DNA of 12,162 nucleotides from Anaerolineales bacterium (GTDB lineage: Bacteria > Chloroflexota > Anaerolineae > Anaerolineales > DRMV01). Of the stretch, positions 6,387 to 11,748 are shown piece after piece. Position numbers and translations under genes: made by a program. The stretch lies in the NCBI GenBank assembly GCA_027026295.1, contig JALVOR010000195.1, positions 1,315 through 13,476 of the forward strand, given 5' to 3'. The first letter of the stretch is position 1. Each line of letters begins with the position of its first letter. The notes below the pieces were generated by a model. The model had not been told where the DNA came from. It searched no databases and was given only the letters and a program-made list of their open reading frames with translations.

Positions 6387-6440
6387 CTTCACCTCGGCAG
6401 GCAAGTTTAAGCCTTACGGCACCTGCTTTCTTCGGCGAAG
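6387..6440 (-). promoter_or_regulatory. Ribosomal protein L10 leader (autoregulatory RNA)
   Basis: The minus strand has CTTCGCC (6440-6434) pairing with GGTGAAG (6393-6387), a GA-rich internal loop typical of a kink-turn, and an upper stem GCAGG/CCTGC with the conserved segments GAAGAAAGCAGGTGCC and GCTTAAACTTGCCTGCCGAGG. These match the well-known L10 leader layout found before rplJ in many bacteria, which mimics the L10 site on 23S rRNA. Confidence 0.85.
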
Positions 6441-6476
6441 GGCGACCGTTGTTATCGATTTTGTGGTAACCCTGCC

Positions 6477-7196
6477 CTACTCAACGGGTTCCATGGCTTG
6501 CGCCTGGTTCGGGTCGACGCGCACGCCGGGGCCCATGGTAGGCGCCAGCGCCACACGCCTGATGTAGGCGCCTTTGGCGGCTGCGGGGCGGGCTTTCTTG
6601 ACCGCCTCCATGACGACCGCCATATTATCATACAGTTGCTTTTCCGTAAAGGAAACCTTGCCCAGCGGCACATGCAAGTTCGCGCCCTTGTCAACGCGAA
6701 ATTCCACACGGCCGGCTTTGGCTTCTTTCACAGCGCGCGGAATATCTTCCACCTGCACCAACGTGCCCGCCTTGGGGCTGGGCATCAAACCGCGGGGGCC
6801 GAGCACGCGTCCCAGGCGGCCAATTTTGCCCATCATGTCGGGGGTGGCAATCGCCACGTCGAAATCCGTCCAGCCCTGCTGGATTTTCTTGACGAGTTCG
6901 TCGTCTTCGGCCACGTAATCCGCGCCGGCTTCGCGCGCCAGGCGAGCGCCGTCGCCCTGGGCGAAGACTAACACGCGCACCGTCTTGCCCAGGCCGTGCG
7001 GCAGCACTACGGTGCCGCGCACCTGCTGGTCGGCGTGACGGGGGTCAACGCTCAGGCGCATGTGCAGTTCCACCGTGGCGTCGAAGTTGGTGTAGGCGGT
7101 TTCCTTGACCAGTTTGATAGCCTCTTCGGGGCTATACAGCCGCTTGCGGTCGATCTTCTTGGCGGCTTCCAGATATTTCTTTCCTCGCTTCGGCAT
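6477..7196 (-). CDS. rplA: Ribosomal protein uL1
   Basis: A 239-residue L1-stalk protein that also represses its own operon in many bacteria by binding a 23S-like site on the mRNA. It shows [16 protein letters not shown] at the N-terminus, the conserved [29 protein letters not shown] stretch in two adjoining parts, the [24 protein letters not shown] segment and the GPGVRVDP C-terminus. I start at the ATG at 7196 rather than seven codons upstream because AGGAGG at 7202-7207 sits five nt before it and the family begins M.K(R/K)GK.Y. It is 45 nt downstream of rplK; that gap holds a possible L1-binding hairpin. Confidence 0.98.
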   Translation of the reverse strand: MPKRGKKYLEAAKKIDRKRLYSPEEAIKLVKETAYTNFDATVELHMRLSVDPRHADQQVRGTVVLPHGLGKTVRVLVFAQGDGARLAREAGADYVAEDDELVKKIQQGWTDFDVAIATPDMMGKIGRLGRVLGPRGLMPSPKAGTLVQVEDIPRAVKEAKAGRVEFRVDKGANLHVPLGKVSFTEKQLYDNMAVVMEAVKKARPAAAKGAYIRRVALAPTMGPGVRVDPNQAQAMEPVE

Positions 7197-7211
7197 GAGT
7201 TCCTCCTGGTG

Positions 7212-7237
7212 GTGCAAACGGGCTTACGCCCTCCCAC
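7212..7237 (-). promoter_or_regulatory. Possible L1-binding mRNA site before rplA
   Basis: On the minus strand GTGGGAGGGCGTAAGCCC folds as GGGC-GTAA-GCCC with GTG pairing CAC below an internal loop (GGA opposite GTTTG). The 5' arm resembles the GGUGGGAGGCU strand of the L1 site in E. coli 23S rRNA helix 77. It ends five nt before the rplA Shine-Dalgarno sequence, so L1 binding could block translation. This role is inferred. Confidence 0.45.
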
Positions 7238-7241
7238 GGGG

Positions 7242-7667
7242 TTAGTCCATCACCTCGATGCCCATGTTGCGGGCGGTGCCCTCGATCATGCGCATTGCTG
7301 CTTCGATATCGTTGGCATTGAGGTCTTTCATCTTGAGTTCAGCGATTTGGCGCACCTGCTCGCGCGTCACCTTGCCCACCTTTTCGCGGTTGGGCACCGA
7401 AGAGCCTTTGTCCACACCGGCGGCCTTCTTCAACAGCACCGAGGCGGGCGGGCTTTTCAGTTTGAAAGTAAACGAACCATCGCTGTAAATGAAGATTTCT
7501 GCCGGAATAATTTCGCCCATCTTGTCGCGCGTCTTGGCGTTGTATTCCTTGCAGAAAGCCATCAGGTTGACGCCATGGGGCGCCAGGGCGGGGCCGATAG
7601 GCGGCGCGGGGTTCGCCTTGCCGGCCTCGATTTGCAGTTTGACTACAGCCTTGAGTTTCTTTGCCAT
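7242..7667 (-). CDS. rplK: Ribosomal protein uL11
   Basis: A 141-residue protein of the GTPase-associated centre, binding the thiostrepton region of 23S rRNA. It starts [20 protein letters not shown] and carries the proline-rich N-terminal signature [23 protein letters not shown], then [19 protein letters not shown] and the RNA-binding C-terminal domain ending with [10 protein letters not shown]. Length and motifs are standard. AAGGAGC lies eight nt upstream of the ATG. It is the third protein gene after secE-nusG, with a 66-nt gap from nusG that carries a candidate L1 regulatory site. Confidence 0.98.
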   Translation of the reverse strand: MAKKLKAVVKLQIEAGKANPAPPIGPALAPHGVNLMAFCKEYNAKTRDKMGEIIPAEIFIYSDGSFTFKLKSPPASVLLKKAAGVDKGSSVPNREKVGKVTREQVRQIAELKMKDLNANDIEAAMRMIEGTARNMGIEVMD

Positions 7668-7684
7668 CTTTTGCTCCTTATCGT

Positions 7685-7727
7685 GGTCTTAGCGGGCCTG
7701 TTTTGGGAAGCCCTCCCACACCTGACC
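7685..7727 (-). promoter_or_regulatory. Possible L1-binding mRNA site before rplK
   Basis: The nusG-rplK gap on the minus strand contains GGTGTGGGAGGGC followed by GCCC and GACC, able to form a GGGC/GCCC stem and an outer GGTC/GACC stem separated by an asymmetric loop. The GTGGGAGGGC core is identical in the rplK-rplA gap and resembles the L1 site on 23S rRNA. This role is inferred. Confidence 0.45.
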
Positions 7728-7733
7728 CAAAGG

Positions 7734-8345
7734 TCAAGCCTTTTCCACTTGCAGAAAGTCCAGTTCTACCGGCGTTTCACGCCCAAAGAAGTTGATGAGT
7801 ACGCGCACCTTGCCGCGTTCCATGTCGATTTCGTCCACCGTGCCGCGGAAGTCGTGGAAAGGCCCTTCCACGATGCGCACGCGCTCGCCCTGGCGGAAGG
7901 TGACTTTGACGCGTGGCGTTTCGGATTCCATCCGCTTGAGAATTTGCGCAACTTCCTCATCCCGCAGCGGGGTAGGTTCTTCGCCCATGCCCACGAAGCC
8001 GGTCACACCAGGGGTGTTGCGCACCACATACCACGAATCCTCGGTGAGAATCATGTTCACGAGGATGTAGCCGGGGAAAATGCGGCGCTCCACGGTGCGG
8101 CGCTTGCCATCCTTGACTTCGATTTCCTCTTCGGTGGGGACGACGACGTCGAAAATCTTGTCCTTCATCCCCATCGATTCAATGCGCTGTTCCAGGTTGT
8201 GGCGCACTTTGTTCTCATAACCGGAATAGCAATGCACGACATACCAGGCGCGCCCGTCGTCCTGTTCCGACGTATCCTGCCCGGCGTCTGCGGCTTCCAT
8301 TTCCTCTTCCGGCTGAGGCACCACGTTTTCCTCATCCATAAACAT
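7734..8345 (-). CDS. nusG: Transcription termination/antitermination factor NusG
   Basis: A 203-residue RNA polymerase-associated factor that couples or modulates elongation. The NGN domain begins at about residue 34 (WYVVHCYSGYENKVRHNLEQRI), with RRIFPGYILVNM and NTPGVTGFVG; the KOW domain is FRQGERVRIVEGPFHDFRGTVDEID, and the protein ends ELDFLQVEKA. The first ~32 residues form an acidic, low-complexity extension absent from E. coli NusG but common in GC-rich phyla. The frame is open to 8366; I start at the ATG at 8345, the second of three in-frame Met codons, because GAGGT at 8350-8354 precedes it. The ATG at 8339 is an equally defensible alternative. The gene follows secE by 30 nt. Confidence 0.96.
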   Translation of the reverse strand: MFMDEENVVPQPEEEMEAADAGQDTSEQDDGRAWYVVHCYSGYENKVRHNLEQRIESMGMKDKIFDVVVPTEEEIEVKDGKRRTVERRIFPGYILVNMILTEDSWYVVRNTPGVTGFVGMGEEPTPLRDEEVAQILKRMESETPRVKVTFRQGERVRIVEGPFHDFRGTVDEIDMERGKVRVLINFFGRETPVELDFLQVEKA

Positions 8346-8375
8346 AACAACCTCAAATCCCGCCAAAGAAAGGGG

Positions 8376-8717
8376 TTAGCCCAAAATCAACGCAAACAGT
8401 TTGGTGAAAATCCAGTCAAAGAAACCCAGGAAAGCAGCCATGAACACGGTCACGCTGGTAACGACCACGGTAAGGCGCCAGGCCTCTTCGCGCGTCGGCC
8501 AACTGACTTTTTGCAGTTCGCCGCGGGTTTCCCGAATAAAACGCTGAATGGCGTTAGGCTGCTTGCGCGCTTGCCGCTTTGGGGTGGCCTTGCGAACCGG
8601 CGCTTTGGTGGTTTCTGCCACCTGTACTTCGGCGCCGCTTTGGGCTACAACAGCCTGCCGTTTGGCGGCTGCAGCGGCTTTCTTCTCTTTGCGGGTCATC
8701 TTCTTCTTTTTCGCCAC
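8376..8717 (-). CDS. secE: Preprotein translocase subunit SecE
   Basis: A 113-residue inner-membrane subunit of the SecYEG channel. The SecE core is at the C-terminus: an amphipathic helix NAIQRFIRETRGELQKVSWPTREEAWRL followed by one transmembrane segment (about 20 hydrophobic residues, VVVTSVTVFMAAFLGFF) and a short tail. The N-terminal half is a Lys/Ala-rich basic extension of about 55 residues without recognisable domains. I start at the GTG at 8717 because AAGGAG at 8724-8729 lies six nt before it; the open frame extends to 8750 and another ATG occurs at codon 7. Position between tRNA-Trp and nusG matches the conserved bacterial order. Confidence 0.95.
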   Translation of the reverse strand: MAKKKKMTRKEKKAAAAAKRQAVVAQSGAEVQVAETTKAPVRKATPKRQARKQPNAIQRFIRETRGELQKVSWPTREEAWRLTVVVTSVTVFMAAFLGFFDWIFTKLFALILG

Positions 8718-8760
8718 GCGCAACTCCTTCAACACAAGTGTTGCCAACATGCCTCACTTA

Positions 8761-8795
8761 CGGATAAAACGCCGCCATGATAGCGGCGTCATCCG
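8761..8795 (-). other. Hairpin between tRNA-Trp and secE
   Basis: On the minus strand ACGCCGC (8789-8783) pairs with GCGGCGT (8775-8769) around a seven-nt loop, followed by a TTTT-containing run, with an outer CGGAT/ATCCG stem. It starts four nt after the tRNA. It could be a partial terminator or a processing signal freeing the tRNA 3' end; which one cannot be told from sequence. Confidence 0.6.
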
Positions 8796-8798
8796 AGG

Positions 8799-8872
8799 CA
8801 GGTCAGGAGGGACTCGAACCCCCAACCGCCGGTTTTGGAGACCGGTGCTCTGCCAAATTGAGCTACTGACCT
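8799..8872 (-). tRNA. tRNA-Trp(CCA)
   Basis: A complete 74-nt cloverleaf on the minus strand: acceptor AGGTCAG/CTGACCT, D-arm GCTC/GAGC, anticodon stem CCGGT/ACCGG with loop CTCCAAA (anticodon CCA), T-arm GGGGG-TTCGAGT-CCCTC and discriminator G, as expected for bacterial tRNA-Trp. CCA is not encoded. It lies between rpmG and secE inside the cluster, framed by two hairpins. Confidence 0.97.
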
Positions 8873-8879
8873 GTAAATA

Positions 8880-8912
8880 TGTGAGAGGGGCAAGGGGGAA
8901 ACCCCTCTCACA
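8880..8912 (-). other. Perfect 11-bp hairpin upstream of tRNA-Trp
   Basis: TGTGAGAGGGG (minus, 8912-8902) pairs perfectly with CCCCTCTCACA (8890-8880) over an 11-nt loop, ending seven nt before the tRNA 5' end. There is no U-tract on the minus strand, so a processing or structural role is more likely than termination. Confidence 0.65.
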
Positions 8913-8914
8913 CG

Positions 8915-8923
8915 ATTATACCA
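8915..8923 (-). promoter_or_regulatory. Extended -10 element upstream of tRNA-Trp/secE
   Basis: TGG-TATAAT on the minus strand, directly after the rpmG stop. It would start transcripts about 36 nt before tRNA-Trp, so tRNA-Trp-secE-nusG-rpl could have an internal promoter besides read-through from tuf. The -35 region is poor. Confidence 0.45.
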
Positions 8924-8927
8924 CGGC

Positions 8928-9095
8928 TTAGCGGGTCTCTCGGTGCAAGGTGTGGCGGCGGCAACGTGGGCAGTACTTTTTCAGTTCCATCCGCGAGGGG
9001 TCGTTACGCCGGTTTTTCTCGCTCGTGTAATTGCGTTCCTTGCACTCGGTGCAGGCCAGCGTGATGATAATCCGCACGCCTTTTTTCTTCGCCAT
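8928..9095 (-). CDS. rpmG: Ribosomal protein bL33 (zinc-ribbon type)
   Basis: A 55-residue large-subunit protein, short but clear: [55 protein letters not shown], given here as the annotated product in words: two CxxC pairs (C15-C18 and C43-C46) form the zinc ribbon, so this is the Cys-containing form. Its Shine-Dalgarno sequence GAGGTGA overlaps the TGA stop of tuf, with eight nt between the two genes, which suggests translational coupling. The rpmG-tRNA-Trp-secE order is common in bacteria. Confidence 0.97.
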   Translation of the reverse strand: MAKKKGVRIIITLACTECKERNYTSEKNRRNDPSRMELKKYCPRCRRHTLHRETR

Positions 9096-9103
9096 GATTC
9101 ACC

Positions 9104-10306
9104 TCAGTCCAGAATCTCGGTGACCACGCCAGCGCCCACCGTCAAACCGCCTTCTCGAATGGCGAACTTGCTGCCCTGCTCCAACGCTACCGGCTTCAGC
9201 AACTCCACCACCATGTTTACATTGTCGCCAGGCATCACCATCTCCACACCTTCCGGCAACTGTATCGTCCCCGTCACATCCGTCGTCCGAATGTAGAACT
9301 GCGGCCGATATCCGTTGAAGAACGGCTTGTGACGACCGCCTTCGTCCTTCTTCAACACATACACTTCCGCCTTGAACTTCTTGTGCGGCGTGATGCTCTT
9401 CGGCGCGGCCACAACCATGCCGCGTTCCACTTCGTCGCGGCCAATGCCGCGCAGCAGCAAGCCCACATTGTCACCGGCGATGCCTTCGTCCATCTGCTTG
9501 TGGAACATTTCCACGCCCGTCACCACCGTGCTCATCACATCGTCCTGCAAACCTACAATCTCTACCGGGTCGCCCACATGTATCTTGCCCCGCTCAATAC
9601 GGCCTGTCACCACCGTGCCGCGCCCCTTGATGCTGAACACATCCTCTATCGGCATCATGAACGGCTTGTCTACCTCGCGCTGCGGCTCAGGAATGTATTC
9701 GTCCACCACCCGCAGCAACTCGCCTATCGGCTGGTATTCCGGCGCATCCGGATCCTTGCTCTCGCTCTGCAGCGCCTGCAGCGCCGAACCCTTCACAATC
9801 GGCGTTTCGTCGCCCGGATAGCCATACTCCGTCAGCAGTTCGCGCACTTCCAGTTCCACCAGTTCCAGCAACTCGGGGTCGTCCATCATGTCCACCTTGT
9901 TCAGGAAGACCACGATGGCCGGCACTTCCACCTGGCGGGCCAACAGAATGTGCTCGCGGGTCTGCGGCATCGGGCCGTCGGGCGCAGCCACCACCAGAAT
10001 GGCGCCGTCTACCTGCGCTGCGCCGGTGATCATGTTCTTGATGTAGTCACGGTGGCCCGGCATGTCCACATGCGCATAGTGGCGCTTGTCGGTTTCGTAT
10101 TCCACATGCGCAATGTTGATCGTGATGCCGCGCTCGCGCTCTTCGGGCGCCTTGTCGATTTCGTCAAACGGGGTGTAGTCACCCCACCCACGCAGCGCAC
10201 AGTATTTCGTAATCGCGGCGGTCAGCGTGGTTTTCCCGTGGTCGATGTGCCCCATCGTGCCCACGTTCAGGTGCGGTTTCGTGCGTTCGTATTTCTGCTT
10301 CGCCAT
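9104..10306 (-). CDS. tuf: Elongation factor Tu
   Basis: A 400-residue translational GTPase delivering aminoacyl-tRNA. G1 is GHIDHGKTT (19-27), switch I RGITIN (59-64), G3 DMPGH (81-85), G4 NKVD (136-139) and G5 GSAL (173-176); domains 2 and 3 follow with [17 protein letters not shown] and the C-terminus [24 protein letters not shown] precedes the ATG. The canonical DCPGHADYV is replaced by DMPGHRDYI: the G3 Asp and Gly and the catalytic His85 are kept, but the usual Cys and Ala are Met82 and Arg86. It is downstream of three tRNA genes, an arrangement like E. coli tufB, with a hairpin-rich 112-nt leader after tRNA-Thr. Confidence 0.98.
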   Translation of the reverse strand: MAKQKYERTKPHLNVGTMGHIDHGKTTLTAAITKYCALRGWGDYTPFDEIDKAPEERERGITINIAHVEYETDKRHYAHVDMPGHRDYIKNMITGAAQVDGAILVVAAPDGPMPQTREHILLARQVEVPAIVVFLNKVDMMDDPELLELVELEVRELLTEYGYPGDETPIVKGSALQALQSESKDPDAPEYQPIGELLRVVDEYIPEPQREVDKPFMMPIEDVFSIKGRGTVVTGRIERGKIHVGDPVEIVGLQDDVMSTVVTGVEMFHKQMDEGIAGDNVGLLLRGIGRDEVERGMVVAAPKSITPHKKFKAEVYVLKKDEGGRHKPFFNGYRPQFYIRTTDVTGTIQLPEGVEMVMPGDNVNMVVELLKPVALEQGSKFAIREGGLTVGAGVVTEILD

Positions 10307-10352
10307 CGGTTTCTCTCCTTCACAGGCAATTTACATGCGAACGCGGGCAACT

Positions 10353-10391
10353 CCCCGTACTCCGGGGAATTCCCCACCAGGGCTGCGCCCT
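10353..10391 (-). promoter_or_regulatory. Structured tuf leader with competing hairpins
   Basis: Between tRNA-Thr(GGU) and tuf the minus strand has AGGGC-GCA-GCCCT, then GGGGAATTCCCC (10375-10364), then CCCCG-GAGTA-CGGGG (10367-10353). The last two share the CCCC at 10364-10367, so they cannot form together. There is no U-tract, so this is not a classic terminator. Confidence 0.5.
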
Positions 10392-10418
10392 AATTCACAC
10401 TCGTTTTTAGAACAAAAG

Positions 10419-10491
10419 AGCCCTCAATGGGACTTGAACCCATGACCTCACCCTTACCAAGGGTGTGCTCTGCCACCTGAGCTATGAGGGC
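10419..10491 (-). tRNA. tRNA-Thr(GGU)
   Basis: A complete 73-nt cloverleaf: acceptor GCCCTCA/TGAGGGC, D-arm GCTC/GAGC, anticodon stem CACCC/GGGTG with loop TTGGTAA (anticodon GGT), T-arm ATGGG-TTCAAGT-CCCAT, discriminator T. CCA is not encoded. It is six nt from tRNA-Tyr and upstream of tuf, corresponding to thrT of the E. coli tufB operon. Confidence 0.97.
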
Positions 10492-10497
10492 TTGTAG

Positions 10498-10581
10498 TGG
10501 GCAGGGAGGGACTCGAACCCCCGTAGGCGTTGCGCCAGCTGATTTACAGTCAGCCCCCGTTGGCCACTTGGGTACCTGCCC
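10498..10581 (-). tRNA. tRNA-Tyr(GUA)
   Basis: A class II tRNA of 84 nt with a long variable arm: acceptor GGGCAGG/CCTGCCC, anticodon stem GCTGA/TCAGC with loop CTGTAAA (anticodon GTA), T-arm GGGGG-TTCGAGT-CCCTC, discriminator A as required for tyrosine identity. CCA is not encoded. It lies between the two threonine tRNAs. Confidence 0.97.
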
Positions 10582-10603
10582 AGATTATACGGTTGTCATC
10601 CGT

Positions 10604-10626
10604 CCCCGGCCTGTGCGAGGCTGGGG
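10604..10626 (-). other. Inter-tRNA hairpin
   Basis: On the minus strand CCCC-A-GCCT pairs with AGGC-C-GGGG around a five-nt loop, with one A-C mismatch. It fills much of the 63-nt spacer between tRNA-Thr(UGU) and tRNA-Tyr and is a plausible RNase processing signal in the polycistronic precursor. Confidence 0.45.
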
Positions 10627-10644
10627 AGACCCGACCCCGTACAG

Positions 10645-10717
10645 AGCCGACGACGGGACTTGAACCCGTAACCAACCGCTTACAAGGCGGTTGCTCTGCC
10701 GATTGAGCTACGTCGGC
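10645..10717 (-). tRNA. tRNA-Thr(UGU)
   Basis: A complete 73-nt cloverleaf: acceptor GCCGACG/CGTCGGC, D-arm GCTC/GAGC, anticodon stem ACCGC/GCGGT with loop CTTGTAA (anticodon TGT), T-arm ACGGG-TTCAAGT-CCCGT, discriminator T. CCA is not encoded. It is the first gene of the cluster, about 13 nt downstream of the predicted start site, matching thrU of E. coli. Confidence 0.97.
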
Positions 10718-10736
10718 CAGTGAGTCAGCGGGCTAC

Positions 10737-10765
10737 ATTATACCAAAGCCACTGCAGGGCAGCAA
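10737..10765 (-). promoter_or_regulatory. Promoter P2 of the tRNA-tuf cluster
   Basis: A perfect TATAAT (10737-10742) with TGG directly upstream (extended -10) and TTGCTG (10765-10760) exactly 17 nt away. The predicted start is about 13 nt before tRNA-Thr(UGU). Confidence 0.75.
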
Positions 10766-10796
10766 GGCTACGACACTCACTTGCCAACGGCGACAT

Positions 10797-10825
10797 AGTT
10801 TAACAAAAAGCGGGTGGAGCGTCAA
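10797..10825 (-). promoter_or_regulatory. Promoter P1 of the tRNA-tuf cluster
   Basis: TTGACG (10825-10820, 5 of 6 matches to -35) and TAAACT (10802-10797, 4 of 6 matches to -10) with a 17-nt spacer, 60 nt upstream of P2 and in the same orientation. Tandem promoters are usual for highly expressed stable-RNA operons. Confidence 0.55.
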
Positions 10826-10867
10826 CGTTTTGGCGCAAAATCGCAGGGCAAACGCAAAGGAGCACAT

Positions 10868-10901
10868 ACAGGTTGCAGGATGCAGGTTGCAAGATGCAAA
10901 G
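10868..10901. repeat. Short tandem repeat of the 7-bp TGCAGGT/TGCAAGA unit
   Basis: Units TGCAGGA (10874-10880), TGCAGGT (10881-10887), TGCAAGA (10888-10894) and TGCAAAG (10895-10901), preceded by a partial unit CAGGT. The array ends one nt before the stop codon of the small hypothetical gene. It is the same unit as the 862-889 array. Confidence 0.75.
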
Positions 10902-10902
10902 G

Positions 10903-11175
10903 CTATTCGTCGGCGTGGTGATGTCCTGTTTTCAGGTGCAACTTCGGCAACGGCTTTTCCGGTTCTTCGCCGTGGCTCATGGGGTCGAAGACTTCCTGCG
11001 CCACCCACAAATGGTCGGAAGCCGCCTCGAAAGCCGCCTCGGCATAGGCGCGGGCGCGGGCAAGGACGGCTTCCCGCACTTCTGCGCTCAGACCATCCAG
11101 CCAGCGCTGGCGGGCTGCGTCGTCGGGCAACTGCTCGGCTTCCCGCAACAGGGCTTTCAGGGCTTGCTCATCCAT
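10903..11175 (-). CDS. Small hypothetical protein with acidic helices and a His-rich tail
   Basis: I do not recognise this 90-residue protein. It starts MDEQALKALLREAEQLPDDA and the first ~60 residues should form two or three Ala/Glu/Arg-rich helices; residues 60-78 are proline- and glutamate-rich, and the tail LHLKTGHHHADE has four histidines within its last eleven residues. No signal peptide or membrane segment is present. The gene looks real: GAGGAGG sits a few nt before the ATG, coding-type GC bias is visible, and it lies only 15 nt downstream of cobU on the same strand, so it is probably the last gene of the cobS-cobU operon. The tail could bind a metal such as cobalt or nickel, but that is speculation. 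Confidence 0.7.
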   Translation of the reverse strand: MDEQALKALLREAEQLPDDAARQRWLDGLSAEVREAVLARARAYAEAAFEAASDHLWVAQEVFDPMSHGEEPEKPLPKLHLKTGHHHADE

Positions 11176-11190
11176 GTGCGCCTCCTCAAT

Positions 11191-11748
11191 TCATTTGACC
11201 TTCAGCGGAATACCTGCCACCATTAACAGCACCTCATCGGTAGCCGCGGCCAGGCGCTGGTTGGCGCGGCCGAGTTCATCGCGAAACAGGCGTCCCAACG
11301 GGGAAGGCGGCACCAGCCCCAACCCCACCTCGTTGGAAACCACAATCCACGGCATGGCGAAGGTTTGCCACGCCTGCAGCAGCGCTGCCATTTCGGCCTG
11401 CACAGCTTCCCCGGCGCGCCGCTGCACCTCGGGCGCAGCGGGATCGGCGTTAGCAACGGCTTCCAAAAGCACGTTGCTCACTAACAGCGTCACATCATCC
11501 AGCAACAGCAAACCGGCCTGCGGAGGGCTGGCAAGCAGCGCCGTTCCTGCCCCACGCGGGTACTCGCGGGTTTCCCAATGCGGCGGGCGCTCAGCCCGGT
11601 GCCGGGCAATGCGGGCGGCCATGTCGGCATCCCCCGCGGTGGCCGTTGCCACAAACACCACCTGCTGCGCCCGCGCCTGCGCCAGCCGCAGGGCATGTGC
11701 CGATTTGCCGCTGCGGGCGCCGCCCAAAATCAGCGTCAGACTTGCCAC
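11191..11748 (-). CDS. cobU: Adenosylcobinamide kinase / adenosylcobinamide-phosphate guanylyltransferase
   Basis: A 185-residue bifunctional enzyme that phosphorylates adenosylcobinamide and then transfers GMP to it, making adenosylcobinamide-GDP for CobS in the nucleotide-loop assembly of vitamin B12. The P-loop is GGARSGKS (9-16); RIARHRAERPPHW contains H50, aligned with the guanylylated histidine of Salmonella CobU; LLLDDVTLLVSN (81-92), VVSNEVGLGLVPP (136-148) and LGRLFRDELGRANQRLA (151-167) are the other family signatures. The start is a GTG directly abutting the cobS stop (TGA-GTG), with GGAGG seven nt upstream, so translation is probably coupled to cobS. Confidence 0.96.
   Translation of the reverse strand: MASLTLILGGARSGKSAHALRLAQARAQQVVFVATATAGDADMAARIARHRAERPPHWETREYPRGAGTALLASPPQAGLLLLDDVTLLVSNVLLEAVANADPAAPEVQRRAGEAVQAEMAALLQAWQTFAMPWIVVSNEVGLGLVPPSPLGRLFRDELGRANQRLAAATDEVLLMVAGIPLKVK

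Noticed and set aside
8730..8743. CAACAC-AA-GTGTTG inverted repeat near the secE ribosome binding site as an operator
   Set aside because: Six-bp arms with a two-nt centre are too short to separate from chance, and the region is transcribed from upstream.
6996..8780. 594-codon plus-strand open frame antisense to rplK, nusG and secE
   Set aside because: It is an antisense shadow of three certain genes in GC-rich DNA, has a low-complexity His/Leu/Phe-rich translation and no domain, and no ribosome binding site fits.
9329..10393. 354-codon plus-strand open frame antisense to tuf
   Set aside because: Shadow of the highly constrained EF-Tu gene; the translation is His/Arg/Val-rich with no recognisable family.
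10584..10589. TATAAT on the minus strand just upstream of tRNA-Tyr
   Set aside because: It ends only three nt before the mature tRNA, so a start site would fall inside the tRNA, and there is no -35 box or TGn extension.
10582..10644. Remnant of tRNA-Gly between tRNA-Thr(UGU) and tRNA-Tyr
   Set aside because: The spacer is only 63 nt and folds as a simple 23-nt hairpin without T-loop or anticodon-arm signatures.
10826..10867. Terminator for the cobS-cobU operon
   Set aside because: Only a five-bp TTTTG/CAAAA stem is present, with no GC-rich stem or clean U-tract; how this operon ends remains unclear.
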